This document shows positions 11,901 through 23,462 of a DNA stretch of 64,000 nucleotides, in pieces. The notes beneath the pieces were generated by a model that saw nothing but the letters and a program-made list of their open reading frames with translations, was not told the origin of the DNA and did not search any database. Source of the DNA: Lotus japonicus (taxonomy: Eukaryota > Streptophyta > Magnoliopsida > Fabales > Fabaceae); the NCBI RefSeq assembly GCF_012489685.1, contig NC_080046.1, positions 43,115,176 to 43,179,175 of the forward strand, read 5' to 3'. The number at the start of each line of letters is the position of its first letter. Within the stretch, counting starts at the first letter, position 1. A program made the position numbers and the translations under genes.

Positions 11901-14900
11901 GTATGAAACAGAAACACCCTCTCCCCTCTCATCCACAAGTTCACGCAACCCCTACACTTGAACTTTGGGTAACCAGCAACTATTTTTCTTCTTATGACTT
12001 GGATCTTTAATTATTTTGAAGTATATTTATATGATATATCAGTTTATTATCAATTTAAGAATTTTTTTGCATCTGTATCTTACGATACATTATACGAGAC
12101 GATTCGTGATTCAGAAATTAGGGTCTTCTGATACACTATACGTATGTCGATTTGATAATCATGATTCAATCCATGACATTAAATAACAGAGTCATCAATA
12201 CACCATTTGAATATGAGAAAAGTAACAACCTCAACAGCCAACATTTAGCATTAAACAGTGGAAGTGGAACCATAATGCACAGCAACAAAAGTGGACCTTT
12301 TCATTTATCTTTTTTGGACTATTATCTAAAATATACAATCGGAAGAAATATGCACCAAATTTTGATCTAAAGGAGTCATAAGAGCTCTTAGAACTATTAA
12401 GTTAACATCTTACTTAAATGAGCGCTACCATAGTATTTATACTCATCATTAAATAAAAAGAAGGTTCACACCTTTTGCATATTGAAGCAACAAGATTAGC
12501 ACTGAAGTTCCTAAGCTCCCAGTGATCATCAGATAGTCTGTTTCCTATCCTTTTCGCAACGACGCAAGTAAGGATAGGTGGCATCAACTGATGTACCTGG
12601 TAGAATTTAACAAAAGTCAGGTTTTTGTGAAATAAAGATCAGAATGCACACAACTGTAGTTAAAGCTCAAGTTTCAGCAAGCTACAATTGTCCTAGAGTC
12701 TTTGTTTCAGAAACCCAGACACATCCAAATTGAGACAAAGTTATTATGTTTATCTATAGAATCACATATCAGTGATCAACCTCATGAGAGTTATCATAGA
12801 TGACGATGATCATCTCATCTGAGGTTCATGAATTATAGATGCAAAGAAATTTACAATAGCACCATACTTACATAAAGTTCTGTGTGTATGTGAGGATTAT
12901 GCAAAAGGCTCCGCACAAGGCGCATCAAGGCAAATAAAATATTTAAATTATTTAGATTTCGTGCCACCTGGTATGACATGGGAAAAAAATATAAAATGAG
13001 TACTTAGTCCATTTCACATGATACATTAAGAAGACCAAAATAATCACTACTATACACTTGTCAATACCTCATCTGCAACAAAGCATGTGAGATAAGGAAC
13101 TAAGGGATGAAGTCCGGAGTCAGTTGCCAAGCTAACCAATGCTCTTCTAAAAGGAATAGAACCAGGCTTATTTAAACTCAGCCCAGTAATTTTTTCATAG
13201 TAAAGCTGAAGAAGAAACAAAATTCATTAATGTTCAGCACAAAACAAGAAATTAATTAAAGAAAAGTACACACCACATAATGTATATACCTGAAGCTCCC
13301 TTGTTATTACATGTTTAACAGGTAATTTAACATCAACAGGAAGCCCGTCTTCCTTGTATTCAGATTTTCTCATCTCAGACGAAGCTGCAAGTAACATTTA
13401 GCAAGCAAAATTGTCAATGGCTGAAACTTTGTAATCATACAAAAGGAGTGAAATCATTCGGGTGATAAAATATAAAATACAGAGTCATAGATCATTTGTA
13501 GTTATAATTTTTAGTGTTAAAGCAGCTATGCTTGACAGGCACGATTTGGCCATAATATCATATGAACTAAGTAATGAGGCTGGAAGAATCCAAGTGTAGT
13601 AAGGAGGTAAGTTCAGTTTAATTAAGGGCATTAATTTTGGCATCATTCTCACACATTTTCTCACTATCCCAATCTACCACAAATACACACCGCATTTAAG
13701 ATTGTGGAATACAAACCATGCATTCCGCATTTATGGTACCAAAATTAATCTCCTTTACTTAGTTAAACTTAAATTTAGAAAAATACCTTCAACTGGAGCA
13801 TTTTCGGGAATCGCAGGTTGCACACCTTCAATAGCCAACCAGTGACTGGTAATTGATGTATCAAGGGGTGCTTTTGGTAAAGGTGCTTCAAGCAGCTATT
13901 CAAATCAAGAAATATGTGAGAATAACATATCAGGAAGCAATTCAACTACTTCCACCAGAAAAGAAGTTTTGATGTACCTACAAAATTCTTACATCTTTAA
14001 TATCCACATCTTTGTCATCAATGTAGAACAAATCCTTGTGCCCAGCAGCTCTTTTGAACCGCAGAGGATCATTTGAGGTGAAACCATATATCGGCTGATA
14101 CATAATACAAAAGGTAAGCAAAACAATAACAATGAAAACAAATATAAAGATTATATAAGCTGGGTGCAGACTGGATTCGGTGCCAAACTTTTCAAGGCTA
14201 AAAACAAAATTCAAACACAATAGAAATGCTGGTCAAGTTGGAAGTTTCAAAGCAAAATCAAGATAAGAATGTGACATGCTACAACAAGCCACTCTTATAT
14301 GCATGTGCTGCTAGAGACATGCCATCTTCTAAATGACAAATAAGTGCCTTCCCATAATGCACTGTTATATGTTAACCAGTTTCCACATAATTAAGAAAAA
14401 AATTATTCACAGAGCAGAAAAATGTACCCTATCGCGGAAAAAACATTCTTATCAAATTCGCTGAACTTTTAAAAATAAACATGTAACTAAATTTCTAAAG
14501 TTAAGCAAGCACGGCGCAAGCATAGCAAGTTACCTCTAAATTTCTCAATGCAAGTGCACTATCCACATCATCTGAAGTAAGGAAAGTTCTCCTCGAGTGG
14601 CGCATACATTTTATCGACTCCTGCACAATTCAGCATAAACAAGCCCATATGTCTATTAGCAAAAATCTAATAACAATAATAATCAACAACAACAAAAGAA
14701 CAATATCCAACCCTATAAATTGCTAAAACCCTATTATGATGCAATTTTTTACTAAATATTTTTCCAAGTATAAGCAATTCCATGTCAAATTGAAAGTGGG
14801 TTTCATCATTGAACTGAATTGGGTATTCAAATTTTGCATTTTAAAAAATGGGTATACCAGATATGAACCAGGTTACTTCAAATTCAGTGAAAACACTCAA

Positions 14901-15092
14901 AAAAAAAGGTGGGGCATTGAATCGAAGAAGAAAAATCACAAACTGTGGATGTGGATGTGTGTGTACCTGCATGATTTCGCGAATACGATACTCGAGATCG
15001 GGAGCGAGAGCGAGAGCAACATCGGGGGACAAATTGGTGATGCCAATGCTCTGTGCGATCACTTCGATTGTCTCCTTTGGCACCGAACTCAT
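8963..15092 (-). CDS. TAF6: TFIID subunit TAF6, 12 exons
   Basis: Histone-fold subunit of the general transcription factor TFIID, acting in the nucleus, where TAF6 pairs with TAF9. Minus-strand exons: 15092-14967, 14620-14534, 14094-13993, 13895-13787, 13384-13290, 13205-13068, 12967-12872, 12596-12472, 11321-11189, 10838-10713, 10444-10333, 9348-8963. All phases join, giving 544 residues, near the Arabidopsis protein's size. The N-terminus [18 protein letters not shown] plus [18 protein letters not shown] is the TAF histone fold. The region from about residue 150 ([17 protein letters not shown] onward) through [18 protein letters not shown] and [13 protein letters not shown] is the HEAT-like TAF6 C-terminal domain. 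The last exon is Gln/Met-rich and low in complexity until [15 protein letters not shown]. Intron 8 (12471-11322) carries a foreign-looking insert. Confidence 0.96.
10182..10212. repeat. GT/GA microsatellite in TAF6 intron 11
   Basis: A TG run followed by an AG run (about 30 bases) inside the intron between exons 11 and 12. A probable length-variable marker; no function inferred. Confidence 0.85.
11590..12170. repeat. Unclassified insert in TAF6 intron 8
   Basis: From about 11590 to 11840 the base composition jumps to GC-rich, with many scattered GATTCG/CGAATC and TATCG motifs and a C12 run near 11827, against an AT-rich intron. A second cluster of similar motifs (GATTCGTGATTC, GATACATTATACGAG) lies at 12080-12170, partly inverted relative to the first. 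It resembles a degenerate terminal-inverted-repeat element, but no exact ends or target duplication could be set. The minus ORF at 11592-11948 has no recognisable product. Confidence 0.35.
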
Positions 15093-15344
15093 CTTGCTTT
15101 CAATCTTTCTTCAGCAATCTACTAAACACGTTCAGGTGTTCAGGGAAGAGGATCAATTTACAGAGAAAGGTTTCAATGAAGATACTATGACCTATATATA
15201 CATTATGTGAAATATATATTAGTAGAATTGTAATATATTTAGACTTTAGTGTATAATTTTCAAATTTATTTATATAATATTTTAAATAATTAGTTATATT
15301 TAATATTAGTGAAATATTAAATACTAAATTATTTTATGATAACA
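15093..15344. other. TAF6 upstream region
   Basis: The 250 bases before the TAF6 start are AT-rich, with several TATATA stretches at 15190-15240. The region ends at the target-site duplication TATGATAACA (15335-15344) of a LINE, so the proximal promoter is short or extends beyond the insertion. Confidence 0.4.
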
Positions 15345-16967
15345 TCCAAAGGCGTCTTAGAAAGCTCTCTTCCAATCTTCTTTGGACAATATTTAAAGGT
15401 GTCTATTCTCTTGGAAAGCTAAGCTTCTTAATCGTGCAGAGCGCGTGTGTTTGGCTAAATTGGTTTTATCCGCTATTCTTATCTACCCCGTGCAATTTGT
15501 TTGTTTGTTTAGGAACGTTTGTGAATCGATCGTGCAAATAAATCCTTTGTGTGGTCTCTTGATGGGGTTTCTCATGGCTTGCACCTTGCCAATTGGTAAG
15601 TGGTTACTCACTATAGTTAGTTGGTGGGCTAGGTCTCATGGACTCAAGACTTCAAAATGCTTCTTTACTTGGGAAACAAATTTGGAAATTGCTATCTAAG
15701 GAGGATGCTTCTTGGGCTGATATTATTAGAAGTAAATAAATGAATTTGAATGAGGAGATTTGTTCTATGATATTCCTAACCGTTCTTATATTTGGAAAAG
15801 TGTGGTGAAGGCGTGTGCTTTCGTGGGTTCCCTTGACGACTAGGGGCTAGAAACTATTCCTTTTTGTTCACTGATTAGTCGGGCTATGAGCCTCTTGCAC
15901 TTAGGTTGATTATGTTCATGTTGCTGATTTTGATTTGCAAGTCAAAGATGTCTGGGGTCATGAGTTTTGGCTTTTGGATAACCTTGTGACTTTCCTCCCT
16001 GCTGTGTTGTGACAACAACTTCTATCTCTCCCTGAAACTTTTGGTTTCTTCTTCATGACTCTCTTCCTACTAATCTTCTAAGGCATGCCAGGGGTTTAGC
16101 TCCCTTGGATAGCTGCCTTCATTGCTCGAACCAGGTTGAATCTGCTAGGCATTGTCTGCGTGACTCTATTCACGTGCGGGAACTTTGGACAGGTCTGAGG
16201 TGCCTTCAGATGCAATATTCTTCCACTCTAGCTCACGCACTTGGGTTGGTTTTCTCATTCATCGTAAGAACCATCGCAGGTTTGGAATCATTCTTTGGTG
16301 GCTTTGGAAATGGCATAACAATGCCATTTTGGTGATACATCGTGATCAGTGGATTATTTGTTGCAGAAAGTTGCGCTTACGGCAATGGATTGTGATAAAT
16401 TTCTTAGCCCCTCTTCCACCACAACTTCATCTCTTTTCAACAACATCCTTTGGGCTTATCCACGTGTGACTCAATACTGATGGAAGTGTCAGTTGCCACA
16501 AGCAGCAGATTGGCTATGGTGGCCTTATTCGCAACGCTTCTGCAAACTGGTTGGGTGGTTTTTTGGATTCCTTTGCGGGTTCTTATGCACTTTGTCTTGA
16601 ACTTTTGACCATCAAGCATGGCCTTCTTTTAACTTGGGAGTTATGTCATCGGCATATTGTTTGTGAGAGCGACTCGTTTGATGCTATTATGATGTTGGAT
16701 TCTCCTCCCTTTACGTCGGATCTGAGAGGTTTGCTGATGGAGATTATTGATTTCTACTCGTATGTGTCGTGTTTCTTTCCAAAATATGTGGTGAGAGACT
16801 AACATGTTTGCTGACAAGCTTGCTTTGTTAGGTTTGCGGTTTTAGTTTCTCTCTGAAAGTGTTTCGTTTCTCCTGCATAACTGAATCATTTTCTTACTCC
16901 TGACCGACATGTTTGTGCTAACTTAGTGTAGTTTTGTTTTTCGCTTTCATGATCTCACAAAAAATTC
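15345..16967 (+). mobile_element. 5'-truncated LINE with target-site duplication
   Basis: The plus strand encodes, in broken frames, the C-terminal half of a LINE polyprotein: an LAKLVLSAILIYPVQ segment (RT thumb region) near 15450, a GLGLRTS-like stretch, a DSCLHCSNQVESARHCL zinc-finger-like region near 16103-16160, and an RNase H portion (NTDGSVS near 16470; LELLTIKHGLLLTWELC; CESDSFDAIMML). It ends in a short A-run at 16958-16964. The ten-base direct repeat TATGATAACA flanks it at 15335-15344 and 16968-16977, marking a target-primed insertion. Stops and shifts show it is inactive. It lies about 250 bp upstream of the TAF6 start, pointing away from the gene. Confidence 0.85.
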
Positions 16968-16977
16968 TATGATAACA

Positions 16978-17509
16978 ACCATCATCAATTATAAGTATTA
17001 AAGTGTTGGAAAAAAATATTAATAAAAAAATTAATCATTGTATTACTATCATGTCAAGTTAAATCAGACTAAAATTGGAGCATACTACAATTTTGCCAAC
17101 ACAACTCAACCTCCCACGACCCACATGTTGCAAGTCCGTGGGCCATTGGTTTTTTAAAAATTCACCTATAAAGACAATTTAAAATACTCTTAAAAGATTA
17201 AATTATCATCTTCCTAACTAAATGAATAAATATACATATGAAAAATAGAAAAAATTAATAAGTATTTTATTATTACTCTTATTATCTATTTAAAATGTTT
17301 ATGTTTAATAAGAACCAAATAAAAAAATCGAGTTTGTGGACATACTCAACCCGCCACAAATTTGTTAAGTTTGGACTTGATTAGGCCAAATTAGACTGAA
17401 CTTTAATTTTGTTAACCTAGCTCACACATTAGCTCAAGCTTTTGAGTCGACCCGTCTAACATAACCCACTTTAACATTTCTAATATTACATAAAAAAAAA
17501 AAAAGCTAA
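16978..17509. other. Intergenic AT-rich stretch
   Basis: No gene or clear repeat seen. Contains several short A and T runs and ends with a 14-base A run and the TAA target site of the element starting at 17510. Confidence 0.5.
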
Positions 17510-17695
17510 GGACTCGTTTGGTACACCGTATTAGACATGATAGTATAAGCTTATACAATACATTATGGTTTATCCATTGTTTGGTGCTCACATTGTATTG
17601 TATAAGCTTATACATCAATCTCCTCTTATACATTAAAATGATGAATTATTTAATCCACCCTATAAATGATGGATAATACATGATAATAGTGCAAT

Positions 17696-18855
17696 GGCTT
17701 AATACATCAGAAGGCCCTTGAAATTATAAAGGGAATCAGTTCCAGGGCCTGTAAAATTTTCGCATCAAATTGGGTCCCTAAGAATTTTTTTTTAATTCAA
17801 TTAAGACCAAATCTAAATTTTGTCCTAGTCATCAGTGACACCTGGCTTTTATAATTTTTTTTTAATTAAAAAATATTAAAAAAATAATTTTTAATTCCAA
17901 GTCAACAAAATCATCAGAAAAAAATTTAAAAAACTTAATAAAAACCTAATCTAATAATCCTAAACTAAACAACCTAATAATCTAATAAACCTAATTTAAA
18001 AATCTAATCTTCAACACCATCATCTTCATCCTTCTCATCTTCAACACCCAACACCTTCATCTTCTAAACCCAGCAACATCCACCCCACCTGCAACCTCAA
18101 CATCCACCTCTCTTTTTCCACAAAACTCTTTCTCTTTCGCTGAAACCGCTACCACCTCTCCGATCTGAAGACTTGAAGCGAAGGTGAGGATTCGATTTCC
18201 CCTTTCTCCCAGAAACCGCTACCACCTCTGAGATCTGAAGCTTCACGTTATGGTGATGGAGATTACATGAAGGTGATGAAGATCTGAAGCTTCGCAAATG
18301 TTCTCTCTGTTTCTCCACTGCAATTTCGTTTCTGGTTCTGGAATTCTCATCCCAACGTCACTTGAATTGTGGAATCTGAAATTTTCAGTTTCGTTTTGTT
18401 GAAAAATTCTTCAGAGAATCAGAGATAGAAATTGCAAGAGAGATAATAGGGTTTTTGTGCAGAAGAGAGAAAGGGGCATTTCCATTTCAATGTGATTTTA
18501 GCTGCATACTCTTGGTTGGGGTGGTGGTTGGGTTGAAGCTGCAGGTTGGTGGAGGGTTAGGGTTGAAGGTGGTGTCGGGTTGAGTTTCTTGGTGGGGTGG
18601 GGGTTGGGTTTTTTTTTGTTAATTTATGATTTGGAATAAAAAATTTAAGTTTTCAAAATTTTCAATTAAAAAAAATTAGAAATGCCACGTGGAAAAGCTG
18701 AGTAGGCTAAAGTTCGAGCCACATCATCTGTTGGACCACTTTGTCTTTAATTGAATTAAAAAAAAATTTTTAGGGACCCAATTTGATGCGAAAATTTTTC
18801 AGGCCCTGGAATTGATTCCCTTTACAATTTCAGGGGCCTTCTGATGTATTAAGCC
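17696..18855. mobile_element. Non-autonomous Mutator-like element with ~130 bp TIRs
   Basis: Starts GGCTTAATACATCAGAAGG and ends with its reverse complement at 18855; the inverted repeats stay alignable for roughly 130 bp with few mismatches. The nine-base duplication TAGTGCAAT flanks it exactly (17687-17695 and 18856-18864), the length expected for the Mutator superfamily. The interior (18000-18640) is less AT-rich than its surroundings and gene-like in texture (CT-rich leader, then purine-rich), so a captured gene fragment is possible, but no protein is recognised and no MURA transposase is present. Confidence 0.85.
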
Positions 18856-18899
18856 TAGTGCAATGTATAAATTACTTCAATATATTTCATCAACCGCTA

Positions 18900-19395
18900 C
18901 CACAATCACCCTCCACCACCACCGCCTCCACCACTACCACCACCACCACCACCGTCACCGCCGCCACCACAGTCGCCGGCACCACTACCACCACCACTAT
19001 CGTTGCCACCACAACCACTCTCCACCAGCACCGCCTCCACCACTACCGCCGCCACTGTTGTCGCCACCACGACCATCTCCACCAATGCCGCCGCCACCAC
19101 GCTGCTCTATTCATCGTTATCTCCACTACCACTACCGCCACCACTACCCTCCACCATCACCGCCGCCACTACTGCCACCAATACCACCACTGTCGCCGCC
19201 ACCACATGCTCTACCACTGCCACCATCGTTGATACCTTCATACCACCACTGCCGCCGCCCCCACCCTCCACCGCCACCAACACCACCATCCACCACCACT
19301 GTCACTGCCACTACCGCCGCCGCCGCCACACCATCCAGCACCACTGCCACCATCATCACCTTCCAATACCACCACTACCACACCACCAATGTTGC
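18900..19395. repeat. CAC/CCG trinucleotide-rich low-complexity tract
   Basis: About 500 bases built from imperfect CCACCACCG, CCACTACCA and CCGCCGCCA steps. All three plus frames stay open and translate to His-rich, Pro-rich or Thr/Ala-rich strings, and minus frames to Gly/Val-rich strings; these are products of the repeat and not genes. It lies inside the Tourist-like element. Confidence 0.9.
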
Positions 19396-19529
19396 CACCA
19401 AATTATACAGTGCATGACCAAACGCTGTATAGTATTAAAATTTTATCAGGCCTTATCCTATCAAGCCTAATACAATCAAACCTTATACTATCATGCCTTA
19501 TACTATACAACTTACCAAACGGGCCCTAA

Positions 19530-20159
19530 GTGTATAGAGTTCAATCATTGATGTCTTCATTATTCTACTAAAACATTGAATTGCAATACATGATAGGTTA
19601 ACCTATACATTGTCCAGCTTCAAGCCAATAAGCTCTTAGGTGAGGGCTTGTTAGAAATAATTGAAATCATTTATTCATCTTCGCCGAATAATTTAAGCTT
19701 TTAGAATGATTGGTTCATGAATTCGAAGTCATTATCTCCTATATCATAATAAGTTAAGTAATTGGCTATCGCCATTGTAGTTTCTTATCAATGATTTAGT
19801 GTAGAATGGAATATGATACCGGAACACAGCAGGTAATAAGGAAGAGATGCAACTAGAACTGATGAGTGATGAGGCATCTAATTTATTTGAAGAACAATGT
19901 ACGGTATACATATTCTTTCTTCCTAAGAGCGCAATCGCTCATAGGAATTAACAGAAGTCACTTCACTTTCTTACTTTAGCAGACAAAGATATCAACACTT
20001 AAAATCTGACAATTACAAATCATGGCCTTTTAAGACCTCAATACATTCCATCTCATTGGCAAAGCATCAAGAACAACCAAAGAAAGTCGAATACGATGTT
20101 TAAATGCACACATCGAGAAACATGAAAGGAGAAACTTTGTGAATTTCGTATTTTTATCA
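19530..20159. other. Intergenic, SYP5 3' flank
   Basis: AT-rich, no coding signal recognised. The part next to 20159 is likely 3'UTR of the SYP5 gene. Confidence 0.5.
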
Positions 20160-21625
20160 TTACAAGTATTTGACCAAGAGCCATATGACGACCACCAAAA
20201 TAACTATACCAACCACTGCTAAAAGCATGCACAAGCAGGAGCAACCACCCTTGGTACGTTTGTTTAAAACTGCCAAGTGCTTCTGCACACGCTGTTTTCA
20301 CAACAGAAATAAAGGAAAAAGAAGGGTTAGTTGCAAGCCAGCAACTAATACTATCTCAATTCATAGGCAATATAGTTATCAGAATTAAGGAATTTATAAA
20401 CTAAAAAAAATTAGTACTAGCGGATTCAATTTTGAAGAGGACTTTATATGATGTAAGACTTATTTGAGCATGTTGTGAAGTTTTCCAATCTCAAAGTTTG
20501 ACATTAAGATGCTTAAACAAAAGTTATGGTCCCAAAATAGAAGTTGTAGTAAGAGTTTTACCCTCAGACGAGAATCTGTAACATCTACGTGTTCATCCAA
20601 GTCATCCTAGCAGAAAAAGAGAGGATTCAATTTTAGAAATGAGAGAAATATGAACCACAAAATACGAGCAAAGAAAATTAACATAGGAAGGGAACATACA
20701 ATGAGTCTAGTGTGTAGAGTCAGCTCTTCATTCACTGCCAAAGCAATATGTTTTGTACTTATTACAGTCTCCTCCAATTTCTCAAGGCCATCGTCTTGCT
20801 CTGCTTAAATAGAACTCTACAAAATCAATATCCAAAGCACAGACTACAAGTTAAATGTTTTCTATGTTTTCAAATTCAAATTAGTGACCTTTCATAATTT
20901 GCCGTTGAAGACCAACGAGCCCACTGTTATCCAAACCCACAGTTCTGCTCATCGCATCTGGTTTTATTTCTGGCCCAAGCAAACTATCCCTATTTGCAAA
21001 GTTTGACATGTTCAATGTTGAAGCCATTTGGTTAACTTTTGACCTCAAATTTGCAAGCGTGTCCTTGCGACGATTCATCTCCTTCTCAGACCTGTGCATC
21101 ATTGATAAAGAAACACTTAAAATGACAACAATGCAACTTCATCCTACACCTTCAGAGCTGAAGAGAAGATAAAGATAGTGACTCTTATATTGATAACATA
21201 TTTTCTTATCACTATCACCACAAGCTTTATTTTACGATGAGAAAGAAACCCTAAGAAAGATATAGATAAGACCAGGAGGATTCTCCAAAACATTTATTTA
21301 AACAAAAATTTAGATGACTACAGAACATGGTGCTGCAGGTCCCCGTTGCTCTGCTGTAATAGCATATTAGCATATGACCTTTTCTAAGTAAGCAGAAACA
21401 GCAGCAGAATACTCACTTTACAGGGAGCTTTGACAAAAGGGATTGCAAGCTATCAAGTCTGGTCCCCAATATTGTGATTTTCCTTCTTATAGCAGATGCG
21501 TGACGCTGGGTTTCTGGTCCAGATGCAGGAAATGAACTCCGCTCAGAAATCATGCTGTTGATATCATCGGCAAGTTTCATTGCTTCATTATATTCCTTCA
21601 TCCATGTGTCTGAAGAAGATGCCAT
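20160..21625 (-). CDS. SYP5: Qc-SNARE of the SYP51/SYP52 group, 5 exons
   Basis: Tail-anchored syntaxin of the plant SYP5 group, which works in fusion at the trans-Golgi, prevacuolar compartment and vacuole. Minus-strand exons: 21625-21417, 21091-20889, 20800-20700, 20606-20562, 20291-20160; they join in frame to 229 residues. The N-terminal helical domain begins MASSSDTWMKEYNEAMKLAD; the linker keeps NMSNFANRDSLLGPEIKPD, nearly identical to Arabidopsis. The SNARE motif runs about residues 140-200, followed by a GGCSCLCM cysteine patch and one C-terminal membrane anchor ending LLVKYL. Odd point: residue 167 is His (CAC, 20714-20712) where family members have the zero-layer Gln. A TTTTCAG acceptor four bases before the ATG shows a 5'UTR intron, probably with a donor near 23386. 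Confidence 0.95.
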
Positions 21626-23385
21626 TGACCTGAAAAACAGGTGAAAAAGAAAGCAGAAAACTGTGAGAGGCAAAGTATGGTGATTTTAAGGAAGATATGA
21701 TCGATAAAAGTTCTACTTATTATATTACATTGAACCATAGCAAAAATAATACCAACAAATAAAAGATTCCATATAATTTGATAATCTAGAAAGTCAATAC
21801 ACCTTAAAATAGTGTCCAACAAGATAAAGAACTTTTCCACTCCACGTGATTAACAAATGATAAATTTACCTGGTTAGAGAAACTCAAAAAAGTAAGATTT
21901 GATAGAAGTAACCATTAATTATTCCGTTTATGATACTTTAATATCCACAGCTTGCAAGCTACTTAGCTCCCTCAAACACTTACCAGCATATTGTTGTGCA
22001 ATCAATATTATGATAATAGACATACTGAAGTTTTTCACACGCAATAGTATTTTCCATCATAGTTATTTGCGATACTGTGACTCTACATACAACATTGGCC
22101 ACTGCCACTGTGAAAGTTAACTTAGGTTTATTTTTGTTGAACTTTATGAATTTACTCCATTGGATTTACTGCCTTCTTCCCTAATAAGAGGTTTATACGA
22201 ATCTACCAACAAAAAATAAAGGATAGAGAGGGTTATCACTTATCAATCAAAGGAAGCTCTACAAGTGAACCACACCGAACCTCATATTCAAATGTAGCTA
22301 AACTTAATGCATGACTGATTATCAGTGGAACCTAATGCTCGCTTTGCTTTATTCTGCATGTAAAAACCTACTTATTGCAACTTTGGACCTAAATGAGTTC
22401 TATAATATAAATGAAACCTATTACGAAGAGAAATTTACAAACATAAGATGAACTCTGCATATCTGATAAATACCAGACCAGTCACCTAGAGTGAGAGAAG
22501 AAAAACTATATTGTCCAATAGAATCCAATGGCTGAAAAAAGAGCCAAATCCTAAAAAACTCGCCCTGATATCTTATCCAAATTCCAAAATTTGGACCAAA
22601 AAGAAGACAAAAAAGGCAATCGAGACACTTTACAAATTTATCAATAAACAGCCAAGCTTTCCTCTATTCATATGGCTGAACCTCCAACTCGCTTAAGCAT
22701 TTAAATGATTAGTAAATCAGATGCAACATTGATATCAAAGAGAAAAGAAGGAGATTAGGAACTCCACTCCTTGAGTTGAGGCATTCCTGTCTGAGCTGTT
22801 TCCATTATTGTAGTCACTAACAACAGAGCAAACCGGACAGGAAAAGAAGTAATTCATCATATAAACCTCATCAGCAATTGCCATCTCCCATCCTTGACTA
22901 CAACCATTAAGCCAATTTTCCAATTAGCACCACTACCGCGGGTCAACTCTAGCATCCACGTAATTTTTACCCAAATTGAATCTCTATATGTTGTTGACCT
23001 TATAACCCAGAAAACCAAATAAGACTGATTGCTTCAACAACAAATTTCTCTATTCAAAAATCTACGCCCACAACACAATTCATTCATGTTAACCAAAAAG
23101 TGAAAGAAACAGTATAAGGTGATTTTGATCGGAAAATTAAGAAATTTCCACCCATCATGAGCTACCCAGAAAATCACCCGCCTTTCCGATCAAAATCAGA
23201 CAAAAAAAACCCATAATTCTCAGAAAACAATAATTACAACAACCTAATAATTCTAAATCAGGCACAGAAAACACGTGATCCCGAGGAACTAAATTTCATC
23301 CAGCAACTCTAGAATTACAATTCAGAAGAAAAAACAGGAAAATTTAGCAAATAATAAAGGATCGTAAAGAGGAATGAAATCTGAC

Positions 23386-23440
23386 CCGTTCGTTAATTTT
23401 GGAGCTTCTGAATTAGGGTTTGAGAAGGAAGGGAATTGAT
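23386..23440 (-). other. Probable SYP5 5'UTR exon
   Basis: The minus strand here reads as a typical plant leader with AAACCCTAATTC and ends at a possible GT donor (AACGG followed by GTCAGA at 23385). Joined to the acceptor at 21630 it would give a 5'UTR intron of about 1.75 kb. The donor is weak by eye, so the exact end is inference. Confidence 0.4.
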
Positions 23441-23452
23441 GAGGGTGATTGA

Positions 23453-23462
23453 ACGACGTCGT
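23453..23462. promoter_or_regulatory. ACGACGTCGT palindrome near SYP5 leader
   Basis: Same ten-base palindrome as upstream of FtsZ1 and LIP5, just upstream of the inferred 5'UTR exon of SYP5, and followed by TT as at the other sites. Confidence 0.45.

Larger units (their letters stand above)
17510..19526. mobile_element. Tourist-like (PIF/Harbinger) element, interrupted by a MULE
   Basis: Outer ends are inverted: GGACTCGTTTGGTA at 17510 and TACCAAACGGGCCC ending at 19526, each flanked by TAA (17507-17509 and 19527-19529). TAA duplications and a GTTTGGTA-type end are typical of Tourist/PIF-Harbinger MITEs. Subterminal repeats TATAAGCTTATAC and TATACTATCATGCC recur near the ends. Removing the nested element at 17696-18855 and one target duplication leaves about 850 bp, over half of it the CAC/CCG-rich tract at 18900-19395. 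No transposase is visible. Confidence 0.7.

Noticed and set aside
18858..19470. Long overlapping ORFs rich in His, Pro, Thr or Gly
   Set aside because: Products of the CAC/CCG triplet tract read in several frames on both strands; no domain, no splice context, located inside a transposable element.
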